49,889 nt of DNA from a virus. Below the pieces are notes generated by a model. That model was given only the letters and a program-made list of their open reading frames with translations, was not told the DNA's origin and made no database searches. Below are positions 43,836 through 49,889 of this stretch, in pieces; within the stretch, counting starts at the first letter, position 1, and the number at the start of each line of letters is the position of its first letter. The stretch is from IMG/VR virus record IMGVR_UViG_3300028423_000326, positions 1-49,889 of that record. One strand, written 5' to 3'. A program made the translations under genes and the position numbers.

Positions 43836-44066
43836 ATGAATGAATTACAGGAACTACAAAATTTAGCAAAGGAATATAATGACCTGTTTGGGTTTAAACT
43901 CTCAGATATATTTTTAAGTGATGAAGAAACCTTGATGTGGGCAGCAACTTATTGTGCTTATTGCGCTGGTAAATTAGGCTATGATGTATTTCAATCTAAA
44001 AAGACTGAAGCATTTGGTGACAATATCATGGTTGGTGATTTTGCACAGCAATTATTAGGAGGATAA
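43836..44066 (+). CDS. Small unknown protein
   Basis: The ATG at 43836 follows GGAGG at nine bases. The 76-aa product is helical and acidic (LWWA-like core absent; LMWAATYCAYCAGKLGYDVF). No family recognised. Directly abuts the HAD phosphatase gene. Confidence 0.6.
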   Translation: MNELQELQNLAKEYNDLFGFKLSDIFLSDEETLMWAATYCAYCAGKLGYDVFQSKKTEAFGDNIMVGDFAQQLLGG

Positions 44067-44624
44067 ATGAGTAAAAGAATATTAGCACTAGATTGTGACG
44101 GCGTATTATTTAACTGGCATTCTGGATTTATTAAATTTTGCCTAAATAATGGCTACCAATTAGACGTTACCAGTAAATTTGACCAATATAATATGTCCAG
44201 TTGGTTTGTGAATATGCTTGACAGTGAATTTTATGACCTAGTTGTTGAGTATAATCGCACAGAGCATCCACCACTGTTTGATTATTTGCGTAATTGCTTG
44301 CCACAGCTACAGAGAAAGTATGAAGTTGTGATTGTGTCGAGCTATTCTGACGATGAACAGGCTAATCTGCGCCGCAAGAATGCTTTGTTAGCACTAATGT
44401 TCAATAATGTATTCCTGCTGAATTTAGGCGAGAGTAAGCAAGAGATATTGGAGGAAATTAAGCCTGATATTTTTGTTGATGATAGTCCTAAGCATTTACA
44501 GGAAGCATTAGGCGCAGGAATTGAGCGTGTAATTGCGATTGAATATCCTTACAACGTAAGATTTGTTGAGAATGTTACGCATGGACAAGTTGAAATGATT
44601 AAGACATTAGAGGAGTTGTTGTAA
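44067..44624 (+). CDS. HAD-family 5'(3')-deoxyribonucleotidase-like phosphatase
   Basis: This 185-aa protein has HAD motif I DCDGVL (D9, D11), a motif II-like VSSYSDD and motif IV DIFVDDSPKH. The family includes 5'-nucleotidases and phage deoxyribonucleotidases. In this cluster it may adjust dNMP pools, but the substrate cannot be read from sequence. Confidence 0.8.
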   Translation: MSKRILALDCDGVLFNWHSGFIKFCLNNGYQLDVTSKFDQYNMSSWFVNMLDSEFYDLVVEYNRTEHPPLFDYLRNCLPQLQRKYEVVIVSSYSDDEQANLRRKNALLALMFNNVFLLNLGESKQEILEEIKPDIFVDDSPKHLQEALGAGIERVIAIEYPYNVRFVENVTHGQVEMIKTLEELL

Positions 44625-44791
44625 TGCAGAGTATCTTATCAAAAGTATATGACCTAGAATCTGTCAACGATGTTGAACGTGATGTTTACGAAGCTATTAC
44701 TGACGCAGATATTCGATCAGAGAATGGTAGCTTCAAAGTTGAAATCGTTTTTGATTATGATCGAGAAACAGAAGAAGATTGGGAGGAATAA
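44624..44791 (+). CDS. Small acidic protein upstream of thyX, unknown
   Basis: The ATG overlaps the phosphatase TAA. The 55-aa product (SILSKVYDLESVNDVERDVY, ending EEDWEE) is strongly acidic. Its stop lies 3 nt before thyX, so it is translated in series. Confidence 0.6.
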   Translation: MQSILSKVYDLESVNDVERDVYEAITDADIRSENGSFKVEIVFDYDRETEEDWEE

Positions 44792-44794
44792 TTA

Positions 44795-45445
44795 GTGAAA
44801 GTAGAATATATTGACCACATGGGTGACGACCTACGTATTGCTAATGTAGCACGAGTAAGTTTTGCTAACTGGAATGACAAATTTACTACACGAGAAGATA
44901 AGGCTAAAGGTTCGGACGAAGGTTTGCTTAGCTTTTTAGCACGAGAAAACCACTGGAGTCCCTACGCTCACGCTGTTGTGCAATTACGAATGAAAGCACC
45001 TGTACCAATTCGTACACAATGTTTTAAGAGCAAGCAAGGGTTCGTTGAGAATGAGGAAAGTAGGCGCTATATCTCCTCTGAGCCAGAGTTATTTATACCT
45101 AAACATTTCCGCAGTAAACCTGACGGAAGTATTAAGCAGGGTAGTGGCGGAAAACATGAGCGTAGTGAATTTTGGATGGATAAATACATCAACAAGTGTG
45201 ACGAAGCGATTGAACTTTATTCAGGCATGATTGAAGATGGAGTTGCGCCAGAACAGGCACGATTTATCTTACCACAAGGTACTTACGTCAACTGGATTTG
45301 GACAGGAAGTTTAGCTGCGTTCGCTCGTTTCTATAAATTACGCCAGCATTCTACGGCTCAGGGTGAGGTTCAGGACTTAGCAGATGAAGTCGGAAAGGTT
45401 ATTCAGCCATTATTCCCTTACGCTTGGAAAGAATTAACTAAATAA
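44795..45445 (+). CDS. thyX: Flavin-dependent thymidylate synthase
   Basis: This 216-aa ThyX makes dTMP from dUMP using FAD and methylene-folate. It has VSFANWND, the signature region RTQCFKSKQGFVENEESRRY (from residue 73; a phage variant of RHRxxSxNExSxRY), and FILPQGTYVNWIWTGSL and RQHSTAQGEVQDLA near the end. The start is a GTG with GGGAGG upstream. Followed directly by the terminator/promoter element. Confidence 0.92.
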   Translation: MKVEYIDHMGDDLRIANVARVSFANWNDKFTTREDKAKGSDEGLLSFLARENHWSPYAHAVVQLRMKAPVPIRTQCFKSKQGFVENEESRRYISSEPELFIPKHFRSKPDGSIKQGSGGKHERSEFWMDKYINKCDEAIELYSGMIEDGVAPEQARFILPQGTYVNWIWTGSLAAFARFYKLRQHSTAQGEVQDLADEVGKVIQPLFPYAWKELTK

Positions 45446-45449
45446 TAGC

Positions 45450-45509
45450 TTGACACACCCTTAATCATAAATTATAATCAAAGGCATGGGACTATTCCTG
45501 TGCCTTTTT
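45450..45509 (+). promoter_or_regulatory. Consensus promoter overlapping the thyX terminator
   Basis: TTGACA (45450-45455) and TATAAT (45473-45478), both perfect and 17 nt apart, give a start near 45485. A terminator hairpin AAAGGCA (45480-45486)/TGCCTTT (45501-45507), with Ts to 45509, uses bases upstream of that start. ThyX transcripts can form it; transcripts from this promoter lack most of the first arm and should read through. Confidence 0.82.
45480..45509 (+). terminator. Intrinsic terminator after thyX
   Basis: Seven-base-pair stem AAAGGCA/TGCCTTT with a 14-nt loop, which holds GGGA/TTCC as possible inner pairs, then a run of five Ts. Ends the exonuclease-to-thyX unit. Confidence 0.75.
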
Positions 45510-45547
45510 CGTATATGCAAGCCTCACAGAGTCGTGAGCTAGGCTAA

Positions 45548-45561
45548 ATTACTTTAGTAAT
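45548..45561. promoter_or_regulatory. Palindrome ATTAC-TTTA-GTAAT
   Basis: Perfect inverted repeat of the same form (RTTAC-N4-GTAAY) as the one at 41289-41302. Both lie in gaps beside strong promoters. Candidate operator; binding factor unknown. Confidence 0.35.
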
Positions 45562-45627
45562 ACGATGGCATAGGTTATAGGACATAAATAAGCTGACGGT
45601 TGATTTAGGCATGAAATAGGAGGAATT

Positions 45628-45966
45628 ATGAGTGAATATTATCCAGATAAATATGTTATTGTAAGAATTACTGATATAAAGACTGGCGAAGTACACCACC
45701 GAGTATTAGGTTCGTGGTTTGGTGGATACTTGAGTGGTGATAGTTATCGCCTGAATAGTGGCATTGAGAAATATGAACGAACTGGTGACGGTAGGATTCG
45801 GTTCTACGGTGGTAGCGGGAGTCTGTACGAAGTAGATGAGAAGATATATGGTATGAGTATTCACGCACAAAGTTGGCTTGCGGGGATTGCTGAGCATAAT
45901 AAGGACGACGTTACTGTTGAAGTGATTACACTGGAAGAATTTGAGGAGGAGTTTAATGCTAAATAA
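45628..45966 (+). CDS. Conserved phage protein of unknown function
   Basis: This 112-aa protein (MSEYYPDKYVIVRITD, VLGSWFGGYLSGDSYRLNSG) belongs to a pattern frequent in phages, with the Trp-x-Gly-Gly-Tyr core followed by Asp-Ser-x-Arg-Leu-Asn-Ser-Gly. Function unknown. GGAGGA precedes the ATG. First gene after the consensus promoter. Confidence 0.7.
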   Translation: MSEYYPDKYVIVRITDIKTGEVHHRVLGSWFGGYLSGDSYRLNSGIEKYERTGDGRIRFYGGSGSLYEVDEKIYGMSIHAQSWLAGIAEHNKDDVTVEVITLEEFEEEFNAK

Positions 45967-46276
45967 AAACTTAGTAGAGAAGCAGGGGTTATCTGAACGC
46001 AGAGTAATTGCCCTAGAAGAAGCACATGGTATATTGAAGCAACTGTTATCTCGTCCTGATATCCATTTCAAAGATGCTGAGCATTGTAATGATGTAATTG
46101 AGGGCGTAGAATACGTGCTGCAATTATTGTGGGGATTCCCTCTGGACAGGAATTATCATACACATTGGTTGAATGTTGATGGATGTAAATGTCCTAAACT
46201 TGATAATATGGATACTATGGGGTTAGAGATCCGTTTTATTAATGCTGAATGTCCGTGGCATGGTAATAAGGAGTAA
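45956..46276 (+). CDS. Unknown protein with carboxyl Cys/His residues
   Basis: The ATG at 45956 follows GAGGAGG and overlaps the previous stop. The 106-aa product has a helical front (RVIALEEAHGILKQLLSRP) and an end with CKCPKL and CPWHGN that could bind zinc. No family recognised. Confidence 0.62.
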   Translation: MLNKNLVEKQGLSERRVIALEEAHGILKQLLSRPDIHFKDAEHCNDVIEGVEYVLQLLWGFPLDRNYHTHWLNVDGCKCPKLDNMDTMGLEIRFINAECPWHGNKE

Positions 46277-46279
46277 TTT

Positions 46280-46474
46280 ATGACAGATAAACCTAAGAGT
46301 ATCAGTAGCGTATTAGCAGAAGCACACAATTATATCCAAAAACATCACGGCGTATCACTTGACAGCGTGTATTATTCTGATAAAATTACGACAAGTACAG
46401 TGGATAAACAGTCATATGTACCAAATATAATATCATTTGACGCAACAGCATTAGGAGGATATAACAATGATTAA
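46280..46474 (+). CDS. Small unknown protein
   Basis: This 64-aa protein (KSISSVLAEAHNYIQKHHGV) has AAGGAG before the ATG and overlaps the next start by 8 nt. No family recognised. Confidence 0.58.
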   Translation: MTDKPKSISSVLAEAHNYIQKHHGVSLDSVYYSDKITTSTVDKQSYVPNIISFDATALGGYNND

Positions 46475-46838
46475 GATTACAGTGAATGAGTATGTAGGGG
46501 ATTCTTCGCAGGATTTCAACTTAGAATGTGGTAGTTTAACTGAGGCTCTGACAATTATGGCGCAGTATTATGAGAACAGGTATGGTGCAGAAAAGTGCGA
46601 AGATTCTGAAAATATGGCGCAGGAAAGTGTGGAAACAAGTAATATTGATGGGATTGATTGGTCACAAGCACCAGAGTGGGCTACTATGTATGGTAAGACA
46701 GAAGATGATCATTTTATTTATTACGATTATGACAAATATACTTATGCTTCTAACTGGAATACAGCTGACTATTTTACATTTGATGAAGGTGTTCATAACT
46801 TAGAGGAAATAACCCCAACAGGGATGAGGGAGCTATAA
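46467..46838 (+). CDS. Unknown acidic protein
   Basis: This 123-aa protein has a short beta/helix front (KITVNEYVGDSSQDFNLECG) and a Trp/Tyr/Asp-rich second half (IDWSQAPEWATMYGKTEDDH), a pattern met in phage proteins that describe 'WSxAPxWA' repeats. Function unknown. Confidence 0.6.
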   Translation: MIKITVNEYVGDSSQDFNLECGSLTEALTIMAQYYENRYGAEKCEDSENMAQESVETSNIDGIDWSQAPEWATMYGKTEDDHFIYYDYDKYTYASNWNTADYFTFDEGVHNLEEITPTGMREL

Positions 46839-46840
46839 TT

Positions 46841-47128
46841 ATGATCACAATCAACGACAAATGGCGCATACGCAAAGACCCTCTCAACTACATTCCTGAG
46901 CGGTATTTTGGGGAAGAGATATTACAGAGTGGTAAGCACAAAGGTAAGGTCAGAGAAGCAGGTTACAGAAGCGTAGATCGCTATTACGGTACACTGAGGC
47001 AAGCATTAATAGGAATATTGCATTATGAAATTGGTGATGCAGCTACACAAGACCATGATGTAAAGTCATTCCTAGAGGCATTGGAAAAGATTACGGCTGA
47101 GTTTCCTAACAAAATGGAGGATAAATAA
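46841..47128 (+). CDS. DUF5405-like phage protein
   Basis: This 95-aa protein (INDKWRIRKDPLNYIPERYF, GYRSVDRYYGTLRQALIGIL) resembles small phage proteins grouped as DUF5405. Function unknown. Spaced 2 nt from both neighbours. Confidence 0.62.
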   Translation: MITINDKWRIRKDPLNYIPERYFGEEILQSGKHKGKVREAGYRSVDRYYGTLRQALIGILHYEIGDAATQDHDVKSFLEALEKITAEFPNKMEDK

Positions 47129-47129
47129 T

Positions 47130-47315
47130 ATGAGTAAATTTATTAAGTTGACGTTACGTAGCGATGGCTCTACCATAATTCGAGTAGATGATATTGAGGA
47201 AGTGGTGCAATATGAAGATTATAGTAGAATTAGCTTTTATGGGTGTGGTCGTGAGGACGCCGCTGTTGAAGAAACTACTTCTGAAATCTATCGGATGCTG
47301 GAAACTAAGCAATGA
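47130..47315 (+). CDS. Small unknown protein
   Basis: This 61-aa protein (FIKLTLRSDGSTIIRVDDIE) looks like a small beta fold, possibly a host-factor mimic or inhibitor; nothing specific can be said. GGAG precedes the ATG. Confidence 0.58.
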   Translation: MSKFIKLTLRSDGSTIIRVDDIEEVVQYEDYSRISFYGCGREDAAVEETTSEIYRMLETKQ

Positions 47316-47575
47316 GATACTTGACCCTAGCCCTTAGCCTATTCGCTTTGGGTTTTATTTCTGCTCTAATACTTGTGCATAATATGATTGTTCCGAGTAT
47401 CCATGCTAATGTTACGTTAACAGACTTTGATGAGGGTAGTATCAGCATATCTTATAGCGACTTACTGGGGTACAATCAGACGCTTGACATTCCTGCTACA
47501 GTTGGTCTACAATTACCAGATGAGGCTAATTACTACGGCAAGCGGAGGAACACATGCAAGAATACACACCTGTAG
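47312..47575 (+). CDS. Secreted or membrane-anchored small protein
   Basis: This 87-aa protein starts with a hydrophobic signal-anchor (LTLALSLFALGFISALILVH) and has a beta-rich outer part. The ATG overlaps the preceding TGA. Periplasmic location likely, function unknown. Confidence 0.58.
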   Translation: MRYLTLALSLFALGFISALILVHNMIVPSIHANVTLTDFDEGSISISYSDLLGYNQTLDIPATVGLQLPDEANYYGKRRNTCKNTHL

Positions 47576-47589
47576 CTACGCTACTGTAA
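47554..47589 (+). CDS. Eleven-residue micro-ORF MQEYTPVATLL
   Basis: CGGAGG lies six bases before an ATG followed by 11 codons and TAA. It overlaps the previous gene end and precedes a palindrome (CTCCCAATTGGGAG). It may be a leader peptide or remnant. Confidence 0.25.
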   Translation: MQEYTPVATLL

Positions 47590-47605
47590 AACTCCCAATT
47601 GGGAG

Positions 47606-47794
47606 ATGAATGGGCATACAGTAGTTGTAGATAATGGTCAGATAATTGGACATCTTACGTATGAACAATTAGAGTTATTACGTAGGTATGACGAAGTGGC
47701 TAAGTTATCACGCAAGAATATGCTTATGCGATTTGCTAATGAAAATAAGTTGGAGGAGGTTAAAGATGGAAATTATGACAGCAAGACAGGCTGA
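47606..47794 (+). CDS. Small unknown protein
   Basis: This 62-aa protein (GHTVVVDNGQIIGHLTYEQL) is mixed alpha/beta. The only purine-rich site, GGGAG, is inside a palindrome and touches the ATG, so translation may depend on coupling. Function unknown. Confidence 0.5.
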   Translation: MNGHTVVVDNGQIIGHLTYEQLELLRRYDEVAKLSRKNMLMRFANENKLEEVKDGNYDSKTG

Positions 47795-48041
47795 GATTGA
47801 GTCTGAAAAAGGAGTTGTCGAAGCAGCTAACAAAGAGATATTATCTGTTCAAAATAAAGTAGCAGAGAGTATTAAAGATGCTTGCCAAAAAGGAGAGAGG
47901 GAAACTTTCGTATCGGCAGAGCATGAGTTTGCCCTTGATGTTGTAAAAGAAAAACTAGAAGATAAAGGCTATAAAGCTGTTATTGATAAAAGCTATTTAG
48001 GTATAGTCGATCAGATAATTATGAGAATATATTGGGGGTAA
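47766..48041 (+). CDS. Small helical protein, unknown
   Basis: The ATG at 47766 follows GGAGG. The 91-aa product (MEIMTARQAEIESEKGVVEA, HEFALDVVKEKLEDKGYKAV) has a helix then an alpha/beta end. No family recognised. Confidence 0.6.
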   Translation: MEIMTARQAEIESEKGVVEAANKEILSVQNKVAESIKDACQKGERETFVSAEHEFALDVVKEKLEDKGYKAVIDKSYLGIVDQIIMRIYWG

Positions 48042-48044
48042 CAC

Positions 48045-48257
48045 ATGAAATTAATATATCGAAGGATATACGCTATAACCACAGGTGCAATGGTAGGCAT
48101 GATATTAGGTGGGTTATTTGTGGCTATTACACTTGACATAAAACAGTGGAGTGCTACTGGACTAACATTAGGCTTTATTGTGCTAGGAGGATTATGGGCA
48201 ATAGTTGGTGGCCTATGTGGTTGGGCAATAGACGTTAGTATGAATGATGAGGGGTAG
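48045..48257 (+). CDS. Small two-segment membrane protein
   Basis: This 70-aa protein has two hydrophobic segments rich in Gly (ITTGAMVGMILGGLFVAITL and LGFIVLGGLWAIVGGLCGWA). Resembles other small phage membrane proteins; function unknown. Confidence 0.6.
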   Translation: MKLIYRRIYAITTGAMVGMILGGLFVAITLDIKQWSATGLTLGFIVLGGLWAIVGGLCGWAIDVSMNDEG

Positions 48258-48260
48258 GTT

Positions 48261-48407
48261 ATGGAATACAGATTCAGAGATGTTGATGACCTAACCTTTG
48301 CATTAGGAGATTTTATTCAGGATATTAGGAAAGAATATGAGGATAAGATTTCTGAGCTAGAAGATAAGGTTGAAGAATTAGAAGCAGAAATAGAGGAGAT
48401 GGAATAA
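48261..48407 (+). CDS. Small coiled-coil protein
   Basis: This 48-aa gene has GGGTAGG before the ATG. The product ends in a clear Glu/Leu heptad helix (KISELEDKVEELEAEIEEME). Its TAA overlaps the next ATG (TAATG), showing translational coupling with the membrane gene at 48407. Confidence 0.6.
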   Translation: MEYRFRDVDDLTFALGDFIQDIRKEYEDKISELEDKVEELEAEIEEME

Positions 48408-48853
48408 TGTTAGAGATGATATTTGGAAGTAGAGATGTATTCGCAACATTTATTGGTGTAACACTTGGATTAATTGTAATAACACCATTAGTTGTGGCAA
48501 TATTGAGTCGTAGTATTACTGGCTTTGTTACTCGTGGTGAGAACACTAAGATATATTTATCTGACTATACTGTTATAGCCTTTCTTGCCTCATCACGTAA
48601 GAATGTTGATGGTGCTGATTGGGCGTTTGGTATATTCGCCCATATTTGTCTTTCATTAATAGCAGGATTATTAGGAATATTATTAGGCGCAACCATCTGG
48701 CACACACCAGTTTGGGTATATATCCTGACAGCAGTTATCGCTGTGGTATTATTAACAGCACGTTTTGCCTATACACTTAAGAGTAAATTCGATAAGCACT
48801 TAGAGAAGTTGCATGAGGGTGCTGACAAAGATGATTATGACATTAAGTGGTGA
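48407..48853 (+). CDS. Membrane protein, unknown
   Basis: This 148-aa protein has about four hydrophobic segments (FATFIGVTLGLIVITPLVVA; ICLSLIAGLLGILLGATIW; VWVYILTAVIAVVLLTARFA) and a charged tail. The tail RFAYTLKSKFDKHLEKLHE is similar to the end of the protein at 48914, so the two are probably related. Confidence 0.62.
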   Translation: MLEMIFGSRDVFATFIGVTLGLIVITPLVVAILSRSITGFVTRGENTKIYLSDYTVIAFLASSRKNVDGADWAFGIFAHICLSLIAGLLGILLGATIWHTPVWVYILTAVIAVVLLTARFAYTLKSKFDKHLEKLHEGADKDDYDIKW

Positions 48854-48913
48854 ACCTTGCGGTTGAGCAATACAAACGGGGCTGAAATATGCCCCAAGAT
48901 AAGGAGGTAAGAA

Positions 48914-49516
48914 ATGTATGAAGTGGATAATTTATTTGCGTGGATTATGCAACACTCTACTCAAGAGGTCATCGGTATTTTGGTTGGCGCTATTGCTGTT
49001 GCTATTCCTATCGCGTGTATTATTCTGGCCTTTATTGATACTGTCATTGATTATGCTTTACGTTACGTTAATGAGGACAAAGAACAAAGGCGAGTGATTA
49101 AGGATAAACTATCTTATGAAAAGCAAATTGATGTTGGTAAGAAACTGAGTAAGATTCTAGGGTGGCATGATTCATGGAGAAGTTGGGTTCGTAAAGATGA
49201 TTATTTTATATATGGTTCAATCCATAGGCTAATCGGAGACAAAGGTAAAGACTGGGAGGGTGATTACACAGTTAGTGAACTTCACCAATTAATAAAAGAT
49301 TTGGATGGTGAGACAAAGATAGTACGTTGCAGTTTACTATCTCTACTATTATGCCTTAAGTTATTTGCAATTCTTATAATTACATCCTTAGCAGTATTCT
49401 TCCTGCCATTATGGTTGATATTATCTGTAGGAATATGCTACGCTATATTACGTACAGCAAGATTTATTACACGGTATTCTAAGAAATTTAATAAGCACAT
49501 TAAGAAGGAGCATTAA
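48914..49516 (+). CDS. Membrane protein related to the upstream gene
   Basis: This 200-aa protein has an amino-terminal membrane segment (IGILVGAIAVAIPIACIILA), a soluble middle, and two carboxyl segments (LLCLKLFAILIITSLAVFFL). It ends RFITRYSKKFNKHIKKEH, matching the end pattern of the protein at 48407. AAGGAGG precedes the ATG. Function unknown. Confidence 0.62.
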   Translation: MYEVDNLFAWIMQHSTQEVIGILVGAIAVAIPIACIILAFIDTVIDYALRYVNEDKEQRRVIKDKLSYEKQIDVGKKLSKILGWHDSWRSWVRKDDYFIYGSIHRLIGDKGKDWEGDYTVSELHQLIKDLDGETKIVRCSLLSLLLCLKLFAILIITSLAVFFLPLWLILSVGICYAILRTARFITRYSKKFNKHIKKEH

Positions 49517-49518
49517 TT

Positions 49519-49889
49519 ATGAATAAATATGACGCAGAGAGCTTGGTTAAGAAATATGGTAAGGGGTTCTTAGTGAAAGGAACTATGTTCGATTTCTATT
49601 GCTATAACAACGATAAAAACCTAGTTCGTATTAACACAAGCGAAGGGGAAGATGAAGACATTCGTTATTCAACAGATTGGGTTGATGAATTCGACTCAGA
49701 ATACGGGTGGGTGTATGTTGACAAAGATGGTAACGAAAGTATTGTACCCACTTATTATGATGAAAGCATACTTCAAAATAGTGATGATTTAGGACTGAAC
49801 AAGATTGAAGAGGCGGTGATGGATACGGGTGGTGATTGGGATAGTATTCGTAAGACAGGTGAGGGAGAACCCTTGCATCTTTTCAAAGC
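49519..49889 (+). CDS. Unknown protein, partial at window edge
   Basis: The ATG at 49519 follows AAGGAG. At least 123 residues (NKYDAESLVKKYGKGFLVKG, WGWVYVDK-like beta strands) run to the window end without a stop. It is acidic. No family recognised. Confidence 0.6.
   Translation, partial: MNKYDAESLVKKYGKGFLVKGTMFDFYCYNNDKNLVRINTSEGEDEDIRYSTDWVDEFDSEYGWVYVDKDGNESIVPTYYDESILQNSDDLGLNKIEEAVMDTGGDWDSIRKTGEGEPLHLFK

Noticed and set aside
48873-48895. GGGGC/GCCCC hairpin between two membrane genes
   Set aside because: Only five pairs and no T run; it may just space the ribosome site of the next gene.
1-49889. CRISPR array, insertion sequence, rRNA, integrase or attachment site
   Set aside because: None seen on either strand: no regular spaced repeats, transposase or recombinase motifs.

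Overview
The window is about 50 kb of a tailed double-stranded DNA phage genome with siphovirus (lambda-like) architecture. Both ends are cut inside genes, and no bacterial housekeeping genes are visible. A lipoprotein/inner-membrane spanin pair (Rz1/Rz), sigma70-type promoters and purine-rich ribosome binding sites point to a Gram-negative, probably gammaproteobacterial, host. No integrase, repressor or attachment site was found, so a virulent lifestyle is the simplest reading. || LAYOUT. Positions 1-5 kb (minus strand): family B-like DNA polymerase (frame broken near 1.7 kb), toprim primase-helicase and an HNH endonuclease, with a candidate promoter at 4.8 kb. A lone plus-strand terminase small subunit-like fragment lies at 4.9-5.3 kb. 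Positions 5.3-6.7 kb (minus): lysis module with Rz1 nested into Rz, a holin, a second membrane protein and an M15 endolysin that has lost its catalytic half. Positions 6.8-28 kb (minus; transcription runs from high to low coordinates): portal, scaffold, major capsid, head-tail connectors, major tail protein, tail chaperones G and G-T (-1 frameshift), tape measure, minor tail proteins, NlpC/P60 protein, a large J-like hub and a tail fibre with an S74 auto-chaperone. Positions 28-35 kb (minus): HNH endonuclease, PhoH ATPase, membrane proteins, an HslV-like Ntn hydrolase, small unknown genes, a frameshifted HNH gene and a polymerase-palm protein. || A repeat-rich control region at 35.04-35.32 kb divides the two transcription directions. 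To its right (plus strand) lie an ECF-like sigma factor, several small genes, the terminase large subunit gene split by a group I intron inside its Walker A codons, and a free-standing HNH endonuclease. Next come an 0.58-kb structured non-coding stretch with a degenerate tRNA, a nucleotide-metabolism cluster (DEDDh exonuclease, dNMP kinase, HAD phosphatase, ThyX) and a long run of small overlapping genes, many for membrane proteins. || HOW IT WORKS TOGETHER. The primase-helicase, polymerase, dNMP kinase, ThyX and exonuclease serve DNA synthesis and nucleotide supply. The divergent sigma factor could time expression of one of the two arms. Structural genes follow lambda order, with intrinsic terminators after the capsid gene and between the tail chaperones and the tape measure that would adjust dosage. 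|| The most distinctive themes are mobile introns and endonucleases (one intron, four HNH genes) and promoters placed inside RNA hairpins at 39.05 and 45.45 kb. Several genes look damaged: the polymerase frame, endolysin, one HNH and the terminase small subunit. Single-base sequencing errors could explain the frameshifts but not the endolysin truncation. All functional calls come from reading the sequence; no database search was run.
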